Shown: positions 21,400 through 33,017, counted from the stretch's first letter. The stretch: 64,000 nt of DNA from Mesotaenium endlicherianum (GCA_009602735.1 WELA01010273.1:58986-122985); one strand, 5' to 3'. Made by a program: numbers and translations. The notes: generated from the sequence alone by a model not told the origin.

Positions 21400-21763
21400 T
21401 GTAGAAAATAGGCAATCCTAGCTTTATTTCTGTGACACGTTTGTTCACTTGTGTGAAGGTAGACATGTGCGCGTGGTCGGTCTAGTCCCGTCAATATTTG
21501 GTGAATGTGTCGATATCTAGAGCTTGGAATGACTAGGACTGTCGATGACTTCGAGGTAGGAGAGAAGTCGCCACTCTGAATATAGAGAGGCAGAGAAGCT
21601 ATGTAAGGACACACTTGAGTAAGAAAGAGTCGAGCCTAAGAAAGAGTGTGCTCCTCTCGGTGCCATGTGTGTGCATGCTTATAAGTGTTGTGAATAAGCT
21701 GCGTGAGAAGTGACAGTCTTGTCTCAAGAAAAATTGAGCAATGGTTGACGATGATTTTCAACA
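21400..21763 (+). repeat. Copia E 5' LTR
   Basis: 364 bp, same length as the 3' LTR with scattered substitutions. It is followed at once by the primer site TGGTATCGGAGC (21764). Confidence 0.95.
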
Positions 21764-21779
21764 TGGTATCGGAGCAGGA

Positions 21780-22182
21780 TCTAATTCTTGGCTCTTGCAC
21801 TTCGATGGAAAGGGCACTGAGTATCTTGTGTGGTCTAGAAGAGCGCAGGCATAACTAGCCAGACATGATCTGAAGTAGATAGTACTTGGGGATGAGAAGA
21901 TTCCAGAACCACTCCAGTGCCTGCTGCAAATGCAAATGCAGCAACCAGAGAAGCGTATGTGGCGGATGGAGCAGCAAGAGTCGTATGGCGAAAGAAAGAG
22001 GCACATGCGTTTGATTTACTCATAAAGAGTCTGGGTCAGGAGACCTATATGAGAGTGCTGAACTTGGAGACTAGTACAGCAACATGGGAGTTGTTGAAAA
22101 TTTTGCACCAACAATGCAGTGTTGCTAACGGGGGAAATTTCAAGAAGAAGTTTGCTCTGTTGAAGCAAGAAGAGGGAGAGTG
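21780..22182 (+). pseudogene. gag: Copia E gag, N-terminal part
   Basis: Copia-type gag (LHFDGKGTEYLVW near 21790; then a UBN2-like segment LIKSLGQETYMRVLNLETST and NFKKKFALLKQEEGE). The longest frame starts at 21917 after stops and a slip. D1 interrupts it at 22183; the rest continues at 28596. Confidence 0.85.
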
Positions 22183-23052
22183 TGTAACGATTCGAGCTAT
22201 ATTAGGCGTATTTCGGACGTTTTCCCAAATTCCTAAAGTATGTCATATTATTTATCATGTCATTTGATAAATGATTGCATCAATTATTCGCCACACGCGT
22301 GCATCGACTAATTCCTGGTCGATTGGCAAAACGACCGAGATACTATTGCAAAAAGCGTCGTAACGTAACTCGACTACTTTGCAAACGTACGACATAATTA
22401 TTTATAAAGTTACTTTGATTAATTATGAGATGATAATAAATCACTGATAGATTAAGTTGATTGTCATTATTTCAAATAATGCAGTCACAGATTTCACATT
22501 TACGACCAATCGTTAATACGAAGAAACAGTCGTAAAAGTAAAAGGACACATAATATGCAAAGCGACTTTGCATCCGAGCGAATTCGAACCTGCGACCTGT
22601 CGGAAGTAGTTTTCATAAACTACCGATACATGACAAAAGCACGTTTACGCAACTCCGCGAACAGTCGCGACTTTTCAAAAAGTCGCGTGATCGCGAATAC
22701 GCCCGTTTGGCGTGAAACGGTTTCTCGGAAACCGTCGAAAAGTCTCCAAACGTCCAAACGGCGCGTTTCAAGCATTCGGCCAAATGGGTCGTACCCCTTC
22801 GCCCGTTTACGTTGAACATGAACCAGTGCCCTAGGTGGTGACTCGAAGCACTCCAGTGCCTCATGTCGTGCAAGTATAAATACTTGCAAGAGTCATTGCG
22901 TGTGCAACTCTCACAAGCACACATTCTATGTTAGTTTTCATTTTCGCATTCTCAAGGATTTGTCGATTTGCACCAGTATATAGATTTTCCACTTCATTTA
23001 AATATTCCAGAATACCGAGGAAAAGATCCTCTCAAAAAGCAGAAACGCTACG
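22183..23052 (+). repeat. D1 5' LTR
   Basis: Starts TGTAACGATTCGAGC and ends CGCTACG against the primer site. It contains a TATAAATA box at 22875-22882 set inside the palindrome GCAAGTATAAATACTTGC. Confidence 0.92.
22875..22882 (+). promoter_or_regulatory. LTR TATA box (D1 5' LTR)
   Basis: TATAAATA, conserved in the D2 position (28423-28430) and in D3 (36572-36579), always in the same downstream context (GAGTCATTG, CAAGCACACATTC). It is probably the core promoter driving the element transcript. Confidence 0.65.
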
Positions 23053-23408
23053 TTGGTATCGGAGCCGATCTCGGTTTCTCCAAGGAAAATTTTGTTTTTA
23101 GTGGTTGGAAAATATATCTTGGAGCAATTTTTTGTACTGGGAAGGTCACCCATCCCAATCCTGCCCTGACCAAGCGGTCGCTTATCGTAGCATTATTTCG
23201 ACGGAGAATTTTTCTCCATTTTCCGGCATTTTCTAGGGTTTCCAGAAAATCCTTACACAGGCGCCGACGCAACGGTTGTTGGTGCAACTGCGCTACTGCC
23301 TCAACGGTCCCTCAGACCAACTAGGCGCTGCAGGGGGTTGCTAGCACATCTGGGACCGCTGGCAACGTTACTCTTCAGCACCTCCCACTTGCCACCCCTG
23401 GGCTAGCC

Positions 23409-23846
23409 TTGGCATCGACGCCTACCCACAAACCCTCCGCGCTTGAAGAATTTCAAGATCGCCCAAAGTCCACTGTAGCTCGCGAGACGATACAAAAAAA
23501 GGAGCCAGCCGTCCAGCCTCGTCGTCAGCCTGTTTGCACTATACGTCCTCCTCGTACCGGTTTTCATACATCTCGTAAGGGAGGTCCGAAACGGCATAAC
23601 CCTTCCATAAGCGAAAACATTGCCAATTCACCAATTCCTGCCCTAAAGACTCGCAAGATTGATAACACCGAGACTCGTCCCCACATTGTGGCGCCAGGTA
23701 TGTGTTCTTCATGCGGCAAAAAGGGACATACCTTTAAAACGTGTCCTTCAAGAAAGGATTTGCGGTATAGTCCCGACAATGTAGCTCAGGAGCCAGTCAT
23801 TGCGCCTCCTTCTGAGCTATTGACAACACTACTTAGTAAGCAATAA
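23409..23846 (+). CDS. gag: D1 gag, zinc-knuckle part
   Basis: 145-codon basic, Pro-rich frame (RRQPVCTIRPPRTGFHTSRK) with one CCHC knuckle CSSCGKKGHTFKTC near 23702-23743. A typical capsid domain is missing upstream, where only short broken frames occur, so gag here is probably internally deleted (D1 has about 350 bp between primer site and this frame). Confidence 0.75.
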   Translation: MASTPTHKPSALEEFQDRPKSTVARETIQKKEPAVQPRRQPVCTIRPPRTGFHTSRKGGPKRHNPSISENIANSPIPALKTRKIDNTETRPHIVAPGMCSSCGKKGHTFKTCPSRKDLRYSPDNVAQEPVIAPPSELLTTLLSKQ

Positions 23847-24239
23847 CTTCTAGGTGTATGTCCGCATACACCCAAGATTCTTGTTCTCTCTGGCATACTA
23901 GATATTAATACATTCCGTTCGGAATATATTAGTATGCAAGTGTTGAGCTTTGACGAGTTTACGGAACTCAAGTGTATCCATGCTTGCATGTTCTTGCACT
24001 TGCAGCCGTATAATTCTAACACTGTACAGTGTTACGAACACTTGTCTCAATTACGAAAAATGCACAAGTGTCTTGCACCAATTTATATTGCTGCGTTCAC
24101 GAGAAAACGCTTGTACTCTGACCCGATTACTCGATTTCAAGCGCGATCGGCAATGCAAAAGGGGATTTTGGTACAGGACCTCCATATTCCTACATTCCTC
24201 TCAAGGCGAGGACATTGCTAGTGATGTATAATGCTTCTT

Positions 24240-24660
24240 TGGGGTGAAGTATGACATTTGAACCGAAAGTTTCAGGCAAATCATGCTTTACAGTCATTGA
24301 TTCAGGCGCATCAGTGAGCTTCATTAGGGCACGTTTTGCACAAGGGATGAAGTTGCTTCCAATACTCAAGAACGAGACCCTTCGCCTCGACGATGGCTCG
24401 TTAGCTTGCATTTTTGGAACGATTTAATTACCCCTCAACGTGCAGTCCTTTCATGGGCGTGTAAAATTCTACGTCATTGAATTGCCACATGGGATTGACG
24501 CAATTTTGGGTAACAATTAGCTTACGCAAACAAGTGCATTGCTTGACTTCGGTCAAAAGACATGCATTGTACGCAAAGGGACCAGGAAGATCACTCTTCA
24601 GTCCCTTCAGCCCAATATGGCCTTGAAAAGTCCTTCGAAGACTCTTCTATTGTCCATAAA
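24240..24660 (+). pseudogene. pro: D1 aspartic protease
   Basis: Active site VIDSGASVSFIRARFAQGM at 24293-24349 and second block ELPHGIDAILGN near 24481, followed by LLDFGQKT. Stops near 24425 and 24518 break the frame. The D3 copy (55089-55400) has the equivalent domain intact. Confidence 0.85.
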
Positions 24661-25807
24661 GCAAGCTCGACGTTTGGCAAAGCAAAGTCAAAATGTTTTC
24701 TATGGGATACTAAGACCCGATTCCCCAGCCACTCCCACTACGCTCTTTACGGAAGAGCCAATGTTTGACGTTATTGGTCATGCGGACACACTCACAGCTG
24801 AACTCTTTGCTCTTTTGCAAAAGTACAAGTCAGTGTTTCCAAGTGAAATACCAGCCGGCCTTTTTCCTGATAGAGGTATTGGACATACAATCCCTCTCAA
24901 TTCTGATTCTCAACCGACTTGGCGACCAATTTATCGCCTAAGCCCGTTGGAGATGAACAAAATGAAGGACCAAATTACCGACTTGCTTGAGAAAGGATGG
25001 ATTGAGCCGAGCACTTCTCCATACGGGGCGCCCATCCTATTTGTTCAAAAGAAAGATAGGACGCTTAGAATGTGCATTGATTATTGTGCGTTGAACAATA
25101 TAACGGTCAAGAACCGCTATTTGTTGCTCCGCATTGATGATTTGTTCGATTTGCTGCAGGGGGCATGCGTGTTCTCCTTGCTTGATTAAGCCCAAGGCTA
25201 TCATCAGATTCAAATCACACCAGAGGATGTCCCCAAAACAGCGTTTCGTACGCCTATTGGGCAATTCCAATACAAAGTCCTAAGCTTTGGACTTACCGAT
25301 GCACCAGCGACGTTCCAAAGTACGATGAACGATTTGTTTAGACCTTACTTCGAGAAATGTGTCCAGGTTTACCTCGACAATATCCTCGTCTATTCAAAGA
25401 ACAGGGACAAGCATTACGAGCACCTCGAATTGGTGTTGCAAATCCTTCGTGAGCAACAGCTGTACGCTAAGCTCAAGAAATGTTCCTTCCTAAAGGATGA
25501 ACTTTTGTACCTGAAACATATAGTGGGTTCAAAAGGGGTGCGCCCTGACCCAGCCAAGATTGCGTGTGTCGCTGACTGGCCTGTCCCAAAAGATGTACAT
25601 ACTGTACGTTCATTCCTTGGATTCACAAACTACTTTCGTAAGTCTATGCAAGGTTATTCAGTGATGGCCGCGCCACTCACTGCTCTGACAAGGAAAGATA
25701 CGACGTTCATTTGGAATGAGAATACGCAACATGCATTTGAGCGCGTTAAGTATGCACTTCCTAATGCGCCACTTCTTTCATTAGCCGATCCCGGCTTGCC
25801 TTACTAG
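24539..25807 (+). pseudogene. pol: D1 reverse transcriptase
   Basis: The frame 24539-25189 covers the pre-RT region and RT fingers ([35 protein letters not shown]). A TAG follows LLD at 25187, and the palm continues (QYKVLSFGLTDAPATFQST). The frame 25325-25807 covers the thumb. The catalytic box YLDD reads YLDN (25370-25381), losing the second Asp. After a stop at 25805 an RNase H remnant (EQNYSTAEQEL near 25900) is cut short near 25985 and joined to the integrase. Confidence 0.88.
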
Positions 25808-26042
25808 GTAGTCGCGAATGCGTCTAGTGTTGGAATAGGGGCTGTTTTGCTGCAGGCAGGCAAGCCTATCACTTTTGAGAGTCGAAGGCTGACAACTGCC
25901 GAACAAAATTACTCAACGGCAGAGCAAGAACTTTGAACAATGATATACGCATTGAAAACTTGGCGATGTTATTTGGAAGGCTGCACTATTTCGCGAGTGC
26001 TATCTCAAAGATCCGTTTTTCCTAGGTCTCCAAGGTACTGGC

Positions 26043-27458
26043 TTGAACGGTGTAGCCGTAACGATGAACAGTATGGATAGAAGGAAAGAACACTCAAGCT
26101 ATTTGTTTGAGGACGGATTTTGGTGGCGCATTGCTATCCCAGAAGGCCAAGTAAGACATGTGCTACTCCAAGAAGCGCATGACTCTCCTTACTCTGGTCA
26201 ACATGGAATTACCAAAACCACACACGCTTTGCGCCGAGGGTACATTTGGCCGTCCCTTAAAGTTGTTGCCAAGTACATCGTCAACTGCGCAACATGTCAA
26301 AGGAACAAGCTGAGCCATACGTTACCAGCTGGGAAGTTGCAACCATTGGAACTTGCATGTGCTCCTTGGAAAAGCATAAGCCTCGACTTTGTCGTGGAAT
26401 TGCCTACCACCGACAGAGGACACAATGGGGTGTTAACGATCATGGATCGTTTCACTAAGATGGTGCACTTTGTGGCCACCAAACCATCACTTGATGCAGT
26501 CGAGACCGCGCGTCTTTTCGTGGATCATGTGTTCAAGTTGCATGGTATGCCGAAAGAAATCATAAGTGATCGTGACAGAAAATTTACGAGCCACTTCTGG
26601 CAGGAAGTTTGCTCGCATTTCGGCACAAACCTTAAGATGTCAACTAGCTTCCATCCTCAAATCGATGGTCAGACAGAGCGCTTGAATTGCGTTCTGCATC
26701 AATTCCTCAGGCATAATGTGAATCCTCGCCAAGACAACTGGGACACCCTCCTTTCAATTTCGAAGTTCGCAATTAACAATGCTTATCAGGAAAGTGTGAA
26801 GGAAACTCCATTTTTCCTTAACCATGGGCGACATCTGCACACTCCCCTGACACACGTCGTTCAATGTCAGACGGGGATGTCAACCATGAGAGTGCCAAGT
26901 GCACGCCTATTTGTCCATTCTCTTCAAGAGGTGCACAACAACGCGAAGTTGGCTCTAGCCGCTGCTCGAGATCGGCAGAAAACGTTTGCTGACACGCACG
27001 GGACTGAGTTAAGTTTTCAAGTTGGCAATAAAGTACTTTCGCAAATTAAGAACCTCCAACTCAAGCACCCAGGAAAGCGCAAGCTTCTGCCTCGTTGGAT
27101 AGGCCATTTTATCGTTATCGCAAAGGTTGGACCTGTTGCATATCGACTGGATTTGCCAAAATCCATGGGGCGAACGCATCCTGTGTTCCATGTCAATACA
27201 CTTAAGTTGTTTAGGTCCCATGGCCGCTATCAACCGCAAGCACCGGAATTGGAACTTGCCGATGATGATAAGGCCTGGGATGTAGAGGAGGTCTTAGGAC
27301 ACCCCTACACTCGTTATAAGCCTCCACGTGTGGAGCTTTTGATAAAGTGGCTTGATTATGATTCCAGCTGGAAGTCGTACAACCCACAAGACGAAATCCT
27401 ACATAACTGTAAGGACCTGGTTCAACAATATTGGTTACGATGGGCTGCCGCTCAATAG
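26043..27458 (+). CDS. D1 integrase with C-terminal chromodomain
   Basis: Intact 471-residue frame. An H2C2 finger at residues about 40-85 ends CATCQRNK. The DDE core has Asp in LDFVVELP, Asp in IISDRDRKFTS and Glu in HPQIDGQTERLN. A GPV/F-type module (GPVAYRLDLP, HPVFHVNTLK) follows, then a chromodomain at about 410-465 (WDVEEVLGHP, LLIKWLDYDSSW). Such chromodomains direct chromovirus insertion by reading methylated histone tails. It is the best preserved protein of D1. Confidence 0.92.
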   Translation: MNGVAVTMNSMDRRKEHSSYLFEDGFWWRIAIPEGQVRHVLLQEAHDSPYSGQHGITKTTHALRRGYIWPSLKVVAKYIVNCATCQRNKLSHTLPAGKLQPLELACAPWKSISLDFVVELPTTDRGHNGVLTIMDRFTKMVHFVATKPSLDAVETARLFVDHVFKLHGMPKEIISDRDRKFTSHFWQEVCSHFGTNLKMSTSFHPQIDGQTERLNCVLHQFLRHNVNPRQDNWDTLLSISKFAINNAYQESVKETPFFLNHGRHLHTPLTHVVQCQTGMSTMRVPSARLFVHSLQEVHNNAKLALAAARDRQKTFADTHGTELSFQVGNKVLSQIKNLQLKHPGKRKLLPRWIGHFIVIAKVGPVAYRLDLPKSMGRTHPVFHVNTLKLFRSHGRYQPQAPELELADDDKAWDVEEVLGHPYTRYKPPRVELLIKWLDYDSSWKSYNPQDEILHNCKDLVQQYWLRWAAAQ

Positions 27459-27677
27459 CTTTGTCCCACGGGCAGTGTGCTACCCGGGCCAATTCGTAAG
27501 CCAAGGAACAAACGCAAAAGAGGCGCGGCCAACTAATCGCTCTTTTCCGTCACTGTGATGATGCATAGTCCAATCGCTCACCAGTGTTTTCCGCTAGTCA
27601 AGGCGAGTATTGACACATTCAGACTTAAAAGACATACGCTTAACGAGGACGTTAAGTTCTTTTAAGGGGGGAGGAGT

Positions 27678-28595
27678 GTAACGATCCGAGCTATTATAGG
27701 CGTATTTGGGACGTTTATCCAATTACCTAAAGTACGTTATACTATTTATCATATTATTTGAAAAATGATTGCATCATATTCAAATATTGGCCACACGTGT
27801 GTGTCGATTAATTCTTGGTCGATTGGCGAAACGACCGAGATACTATTGCAAGAAGCGTCGTAACGTAACTCGACTACTTCGCAAAAATACGAAATAATTA
27901 TTCATACAGTTACTTTAATTAATTATGAGATGATAACTTAATAAATCACTGAATGATTAAGTTGATTTGATTGTCATTATTTCGAATAATGCACAGTCAC
28001 AGATTTTGCATTTACGACCACTCGTTAATACGAAGAAACAGTCGTAAAAGTCAAACGACACATAATATGCAAAGCGACTTTGCATCTGAGCGGATTCAAA
28101 CCCGTAACCTGTCATTTGAAATGTTCACATAACCGATTGGCAAAGTAAGTTTCATAACTACCGGTTCATGACAAAAGCACGTTCACGCAACTCCGCAAAC
28201 AGACGCGACTTTTTAAAAAGTCGCGTGATCGCGAATACGCCCGTTTGGCGTGAAACGGTTTCCCGAAAATCGTCGAAAAGTGTCCAAACGGCCAAATGGC
28301 GCGTTTTGAGCATTCGGCCAAATGGATCGTACCCCTTCGTCCGTTTACGTTGAGCATGAACCAGTGCCCTAGGTGGTGACTCAAAGCACTCCAGTGCCTC
28401 ATGTAGTGCAAGTATAAATACTTGCAAGAGTCATTGTGAGTGCATATCTCACAAGCACACATTCCACGTTAGTTTTCAATTTCGCTTTCTTGAGGATTTG
28501 TCAATTTGCACAAGTGAATAGATTTTCTTTCCATTTCATTTATATATTCCTTGAACACCGAGGAAAAGATCCTCTCAAAAAGCAAAAACGTTACA
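27678..28595 (+). repeat. D1 3' LTR
   Basis: 918 bp, starting TGTAACGATCCGAGC right after the purine tract and ending GTTACA. Differs from the 5' LTR by substitutions and several indels, so the insertion is not recent. Confidence 0.92.
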
Positions 28596-29184
28596 GAGAG
28601 TGTGCAGTCTTACTTCTCTCATGTCAGAGAAGTGTGTGAGGAGTTGAAAGCCCTAGATGCCAAGGTGAGAGGATCAGATGAATCAAGTTGTGGATGGGTT
28701 GGATTCAAAGTTTAGGACTTTCAAGGACTCTCTGTTAGTGTTGACACCCGCGAAACTCACCATGGAGAACATTGAGACTAAGCTCCTCATCAAGGAGGTT
28801 CAATTGGAGACTAAGGAAAAGGCAACCTCATCCACTGAACACGCTCTTCTCATGTTTGGAGACAGGCCGTTTTGCCTGGTGGGTAATCAGCTACTGAAGC
28901 AGATGGAAGAGCTTAATGTGGCAAGCTTAAGTCGGCAAGGAGAAGGATGGGGAGAAAAGAGGTCGGGATCCTATAGAGGAGGGTATCAAGGAAGAGGAGG
29001 TGGAAGCAAGAAAGGGAGATGCTTCATACATGGGAAGACAGGACATTCTGCACCATGCTGCGAATATGCAGTGTGCTTCACGTGCAACAAGAAGGGACAT
29101 CTGGCTAGGGACTGCAACCAGAAGAAAGAAGGTATAATTCTTCCTGATGCTGAAGAAAGTGCCCATGCTGTCGCTATAGAGTAG
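28596..29184 (+). pseudogene. gag: Copia E gag, C-terminal part with zinc knuckle
   Basis: Gag resumes after D1 (SYFSHVREVCEELKALDAKV), slips frame near 28672, and continues in the frame 28678-29184 (GLDSKFRTFKDSLLVLTPAK). A Gly/Arg-rich basic region leads to CFTCNKKGHLARDC near 29077-29118, the Copia nucleocapsid knuckle. Confidence 0.87.
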
Positions 29185-29190
29185 TCACTG

Positions 29191-29526
29191 GTGTGCAGCG
29201 AGCAAGACGAGGACGTTTGGTTTGTTGACTCAGGAGCTTCAAGAAATGCCACTTCCAAGAAAGAGATCATGCAGGACTATAAGTCATGCAGTCCAGTGCC
29301 AGTCAGAGTTGGTGTTGACATGCTGCTGCAAGGCATTGGAACCGGAAAAGTGGTACTCGTGACACAGCTAGGCAAGAGGAGGCACAAATTTACAATGCAA
29401 GATGTGCTTCACTGTCCAGGAATGGTGAAGAATCTGTATTCAGTGCCAAAGACCACAGCCTTGGGAAACACAGTGGTGTTTGAAGGAAGAGAGTGTCGAT
29501 CATGGACCATGACGGTGATGTGGTGA
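29191..29526 (+). pseudogene. Copia E aspartic protease
   Basis: Active site VWFVDSGASRNATSKKE at 29215-29265 and the conserved Copia block MQDVLHCPGMVKNLYSV near 29395. The 111-codon frame ends at a stop at 29524; a TAG at 29182 separates it from gag. In intact Copia elements gag and pol form one polyprotein. Confidence 0.88.
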
Positions 29527-30370
29527 CGAAGATTGTGAAGTCAAGTGCACCGGGCAGCCTGTTTAAAATTCAGTGCCATATAAAGATTGCTCTATCCGTA
29601 ATGGACCAGGTTCTTAAAGTTCGCACTGGGTGCACAGGGAGGTGTCAAGCTGGAGAATGACATCACCTGTGGCACCAGAGGCTGGGACATGCGGGTGAGC
29701 AGAGATTGAAGCAGATGGCACACGATATGGGGAGAGGACTATCGGACTTCTCAGGACAGAGTTTGGACTTCTACAGAAAGATGTCAGATGCGGAAGCAAG
29801 CTAGGAAGGCATTCCCAAAGGTGGAACCTTGAAGGGCTAGTGAGCTGCTGGAGTTGGTACACTTTATGTGTTGGGACTTGCAAGTGGAGCAACCAGATTA
29901 TCAAGAAACTTGTATTACATCACATTTACAAATAACTACTCCAGGAAGACCGAGGTGGATTTCATGAGAATTAAGGATTAAGCATATGAGAAGTTCTTGG
30001 AGTACAAGGCGTCTGCAGAGACGCGGTTGGGGAAGAAGATCAAGACATTGAGAACTGACAATGGATTTGAATACGTCAACGGCTACTTTGACAAGTTTTT
30101 GAGGGATGAGGGGATCAAGCATGAGCTGACCATTACTTAATCTCCTCGGCAAAAGGGAGTTTCTGAGAGAAGGAACAGAACTCTTGTGGAGGCTGCAAGA
30201 GCTATGATCTTTTCTTTTGGACAGCATGTGAGCTTATGGGCAGAGGCTGTGAGTGCTAGGTTGCCCTCAGTTGCACTAGGTGGAAGGTTTCCCGAGGAGT
30301 GGGAAGAAACTCTCTTTGCAAGAGTTGAGAGTCTTTGGGACAGAGGTGTGGTCCCATCTTCCCCTTGACG
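29527..30370 (+). pseudogene. Copia E integrase
   Basis: Broken frames contain the GAG-pre-integrase segment (LRHAGEQ-like, HHLWHQRLGHAGEQRLK near 29660), the second catalytic Asp in IKTLRTDNGFEY (about 30042) and the Glu region SPRQKGVSERRNRTLVEAAR (about 30139-30200). Several stops and slips occur between them. Confidence 0.82.
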
Positions 30371-30956
30371 ACACAAGCCGCAGCCCAAGGCTGAGAGATG
30401 CATATTTGTGGAATACGCAACAGCAAAGGGTACAGGTTGGTCAAGGAGAGAACAAGAGAGGTGTTTGTGAGCAAAGACGTGATCTCCAACGAGAAGGTGC
30501 TGGACCATGGTAGCTCCAGACCCTACAAGGAGTTTGTGCCAGAAGGGGAGAAACAGAGCAGAGTAGACACTTGGCTTCAAGCTACTGCGAGAGAAGCTCT
30601 TGCCATTGTAATTCAGGCACTGCCAGAGATGTTGCAACCAAACGCTGGAGCTCAGGAGGAGCCTGAGCCAAGGAGTGATGAGCAAGAGGGAGCAGTCTCT
30701 GACTCTGATGACGAGGTCAAGTTCATTGGGAGAGAAAATGACCTAGACCTTTAGAGGGAGTAGCCCAAGAGCGGAGGAAAACACGTTCTCGACCTCAGGG
30801 AGCTACACAACCAGAGGAGAGAGGATCAGGAGACTTGTAGGCAGGGAGCCTGTTGTGACAAAGGGAGCTGAGAGAAGCTCCTGATCACCTGCTGGAGGAG
30901 AAGCATCCACTATTGGAGAGAACCATGTCTCTTCTAGACATTTTAGGAGAGAGAGC
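30371..30956 (+). pseudogene. Copia E integrase C-terminal and linker region
   Basis: The frame 30398-30754 contains the conserved Copia integrase-tail pattern (YRLVKERTREVFVSKDVISN) followed by an acidic linker (EEPEPRSDEQEG, SDSDDEVKF). Stops follow up to the RT. Confidence 0.75.
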
Positions 30957-32030
30957 ATGGCACCTGCCAGATTTGGCTTTGATGAGTATGTGAGTGGGGT
31001 TGAGTCCATGGCAGAGGAGGATGCAGTAGAGCATGAGGTGGCCTATATGGTAGACAACTCAAAGCCGAAGACCTTTGAGGCTGCTATGAGAACAGAGGAA
31101 GCAGCTAAGTGGAGAAAGGCTGCTGAGGAAGAGATGGAGTCACTGGCCAAGAATGAGACATGGAACCCGACAGAGTTGCCACTTGGCAAGAAGGTCGTGA
31201 GAGGCAGATGGATTTACAGGAAGAAGAGAAAAGCAGATTGGTCAGTGGACAGATCTAAGGCGCGATTTGTGGCAAAGGATTACTCTCAGACAGAAGGAGA
31301 GGACTATCATGAGACCTTTGCCCCAGTTGCAGTAGTTGTCAAGATTGCCACAGTGAGAGTTGCGGCATAGATTGCTGCACTAGAGTATATGGAGATGCAT
31401 CAGATGAATGTGAAGACTGCATTTCTGCATAGAGAGCTAGAGGAGGAGGTCTACATGGAGCAGCCAGAGGGATTCATTGATGAGAAGTTCCCGAAAAAGG
31501 TGTGCAAGCTGAAGAAGTACCTGTATGAATTGAAGCAGTCCCAAGAATGTGGAACCAGAAAATAGACTTCTTTCTTCAAGGTGAGGGCTTTGTGAAGTCC
31601 AATGCTGACAAAAGTCTCTACATGAAGGGAGCAAGAGATGACAGAGTGATGCTGGTGTTATGTGTTGATGACCTGCTACTTATAGAAGATGGGGGAGGTG
31701 CAGAAGGTGAAGAATGCCCTGAGCCGTGCCTTTGACATCAAGGACTTGAGAGAGGTGCAGTTCCTGCTTGGTATTCAAGTGAAGAGAGACAAGGCCAAGA
31801 GGCCTATAATGCTGGTTCAGCCAGCTTACCTATAGACATTGTTAGAGAGGTTTGATATCATGGGCTGTAAGCCTGTCAACGTGCCCGTTGATCCTAAGCA
31901 CAAGCCGAGCTTGAGCATGTGTGCTGAGAATGAGCATGAGTGGGAGATGATGTCTCAAGTACCGATGAGGAAGGTTGCAGGCAACATCATGTATTTGATG
32001 GTGTGCACACGTCTTGATATTGCTAACACT
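30957..32030 (+). pseudogene. pol: Copia E reverse transcriptase
   Basis: RT begins with EEMESLAKNETWNPTELP and GRWIYRKKRKADWSVDRSKA, then the Copia block DYHETFAPVAVVVKIATVR. After a stop at 31368 it continues (MHQMNVKTAFLHRELEEEVY, YLYELKQS), slips, and resumes at 31547 with the catalytic box LCVDDLLL near 31658. The thumb ends with YLMVCTRLDIAN near 31990. At least three disruptions. Confidence 0.88.
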
Positions 32031-32635
32031 ACTTGGATAGTGAGTCAATTTATGGAGAATCCAGGACCTGCACACTGGGAGGCTATGAAGAGGATAATGA
32101 GACATCTCAAGGGGACACCAAATCTATGGTTGCATCTTGGAGGGAGTTGCAGTGTGAAATTAGAGGGGTGCAGCGATGCTCATTGGGGAGGAGATATAGA
32201 CACTCGGAGGTCTACATAGGTTATGCATTCTCGTTGGCTAAGCGTGTTGTAACCCGGAAAAGCAAGAGACAAAAAGTGGTGGCCTTGTTATCTATGGAGG
32301 CAAAGTATATGGCAGCCTCACAGGGGGTGAGAGAGGCATTGTGGGTGAGAAGACTTCTTGAGGACTTGGGCTATGAGAATAATAAGCCCACTGTCATTTT
32401 GAGTGATAGTCACAGCTGCGTTGCATTGGGGAAGAATCCTGTTGAACGTGTTAGAAGTAAGAATATAGATATTCAATACGATAAGTGTAGAGAATGTGTG
32501 CTTGATGGAAGTGTGGAACTCAAATATGTGAGGACCAACAAGATGGTGGCTGACACAATGACGAAGGCTATTCTTAGAGTGAAGCACCAATGGTGTGCTG
32601 AGATGTTAGACTTAAGAGAGGTAGTGAGCAAATAG
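32031..32635 (+). pseudogene. Copia E RNase H
   Basis: The first part is in the 31839-32219 frame (CSDAHWGGDIDTRRST), then a slip near 32215 and continuation YIGYAFSLAKRVVTRKSKRQ, STEAEY-like MEAKYMAASQGVREALWVRR, LSDSHSCVALGKNPV and VADTMTKAI. It removes template RNA during reverse transcription. Confidence 0.88.
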
Positions 32636-32653
32636 AGTAGAACTGAGAGGGAG

Positions 32654-33017
32654 TGTAGAAAATAGGCAGTCCTAGCTCTATTTGTGTGACACGTTTGTTC
32701 ACTTGCGTGAAGGTAGACATGTGCGTGTGGTCGGTCTAGTCCAGTCAATGTTTGGTGAATGTGTCAATATCTAGAGCTTGGGATGACTAGGACTGTCGAT
32801 GAGTTCAAGGTAGGTCAGCAGCCGCCACTGTGAATATAGAGAGGCAGAGAAGCTGTGTAAGGACACACTTGAGTAAGAAAGAGTTGAGCCTAAGAAAGAG
32901 TGTGCTCCTCTTGGTGTCATGTGTGCGCATGCCTACAAGTGTTGTGAATAAGCTGCAAGAGAAGTGACTGCCTTGTGTCAAGAAAGATTGAGCAATGGTT
33001 GACAATGATTTTCAACA
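32654..33017 (+). repeat. Copia E 3' LTR
   Basis: 364 bp, preceded by the purine tract ACTGAGAGGGAG and followed by the duplication accct (33018-33022). Confidence 0.95.

Larger units (their letters stand above)
22183..28595 (+). mobile_element. Ty3/Gypsy chromovirus D1 inside Copia gag
   Basis: LTRs 22183-23052 (870 bp) and 27678-28595 (918 bp), iMet primer site at 23053, purine tract AAGGGGGGAGGAG at 27665-27677. Flanks are gagtg/gagag, a 4-of-5 duplication, and Copia gag reads across the site when it is removed. Domains: gag, protease, RT, (shortened RNase H), integrase, chromodomain. Coding is broken in RT and protease. Confidence 0.93.
21400..33017 (+). mobile_element. Ty1/Copia retrotransposon E, complete but split by D1
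   Basis: 364-bp LTRs at both ends (TGTAGAAAAT...TTTTCAACA), a perfect 5-bp target duplication accct (21395-21399 and 33018-33022), an iMet primer site (21764-21775) and a purine tract (32641-32653). Domain order gag, protease, integrase, RT, RNase H is Copia-type. Element D1 sits in gag. Frameshifts and stops in every domain mark it inactive. Confidence 0.95.
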
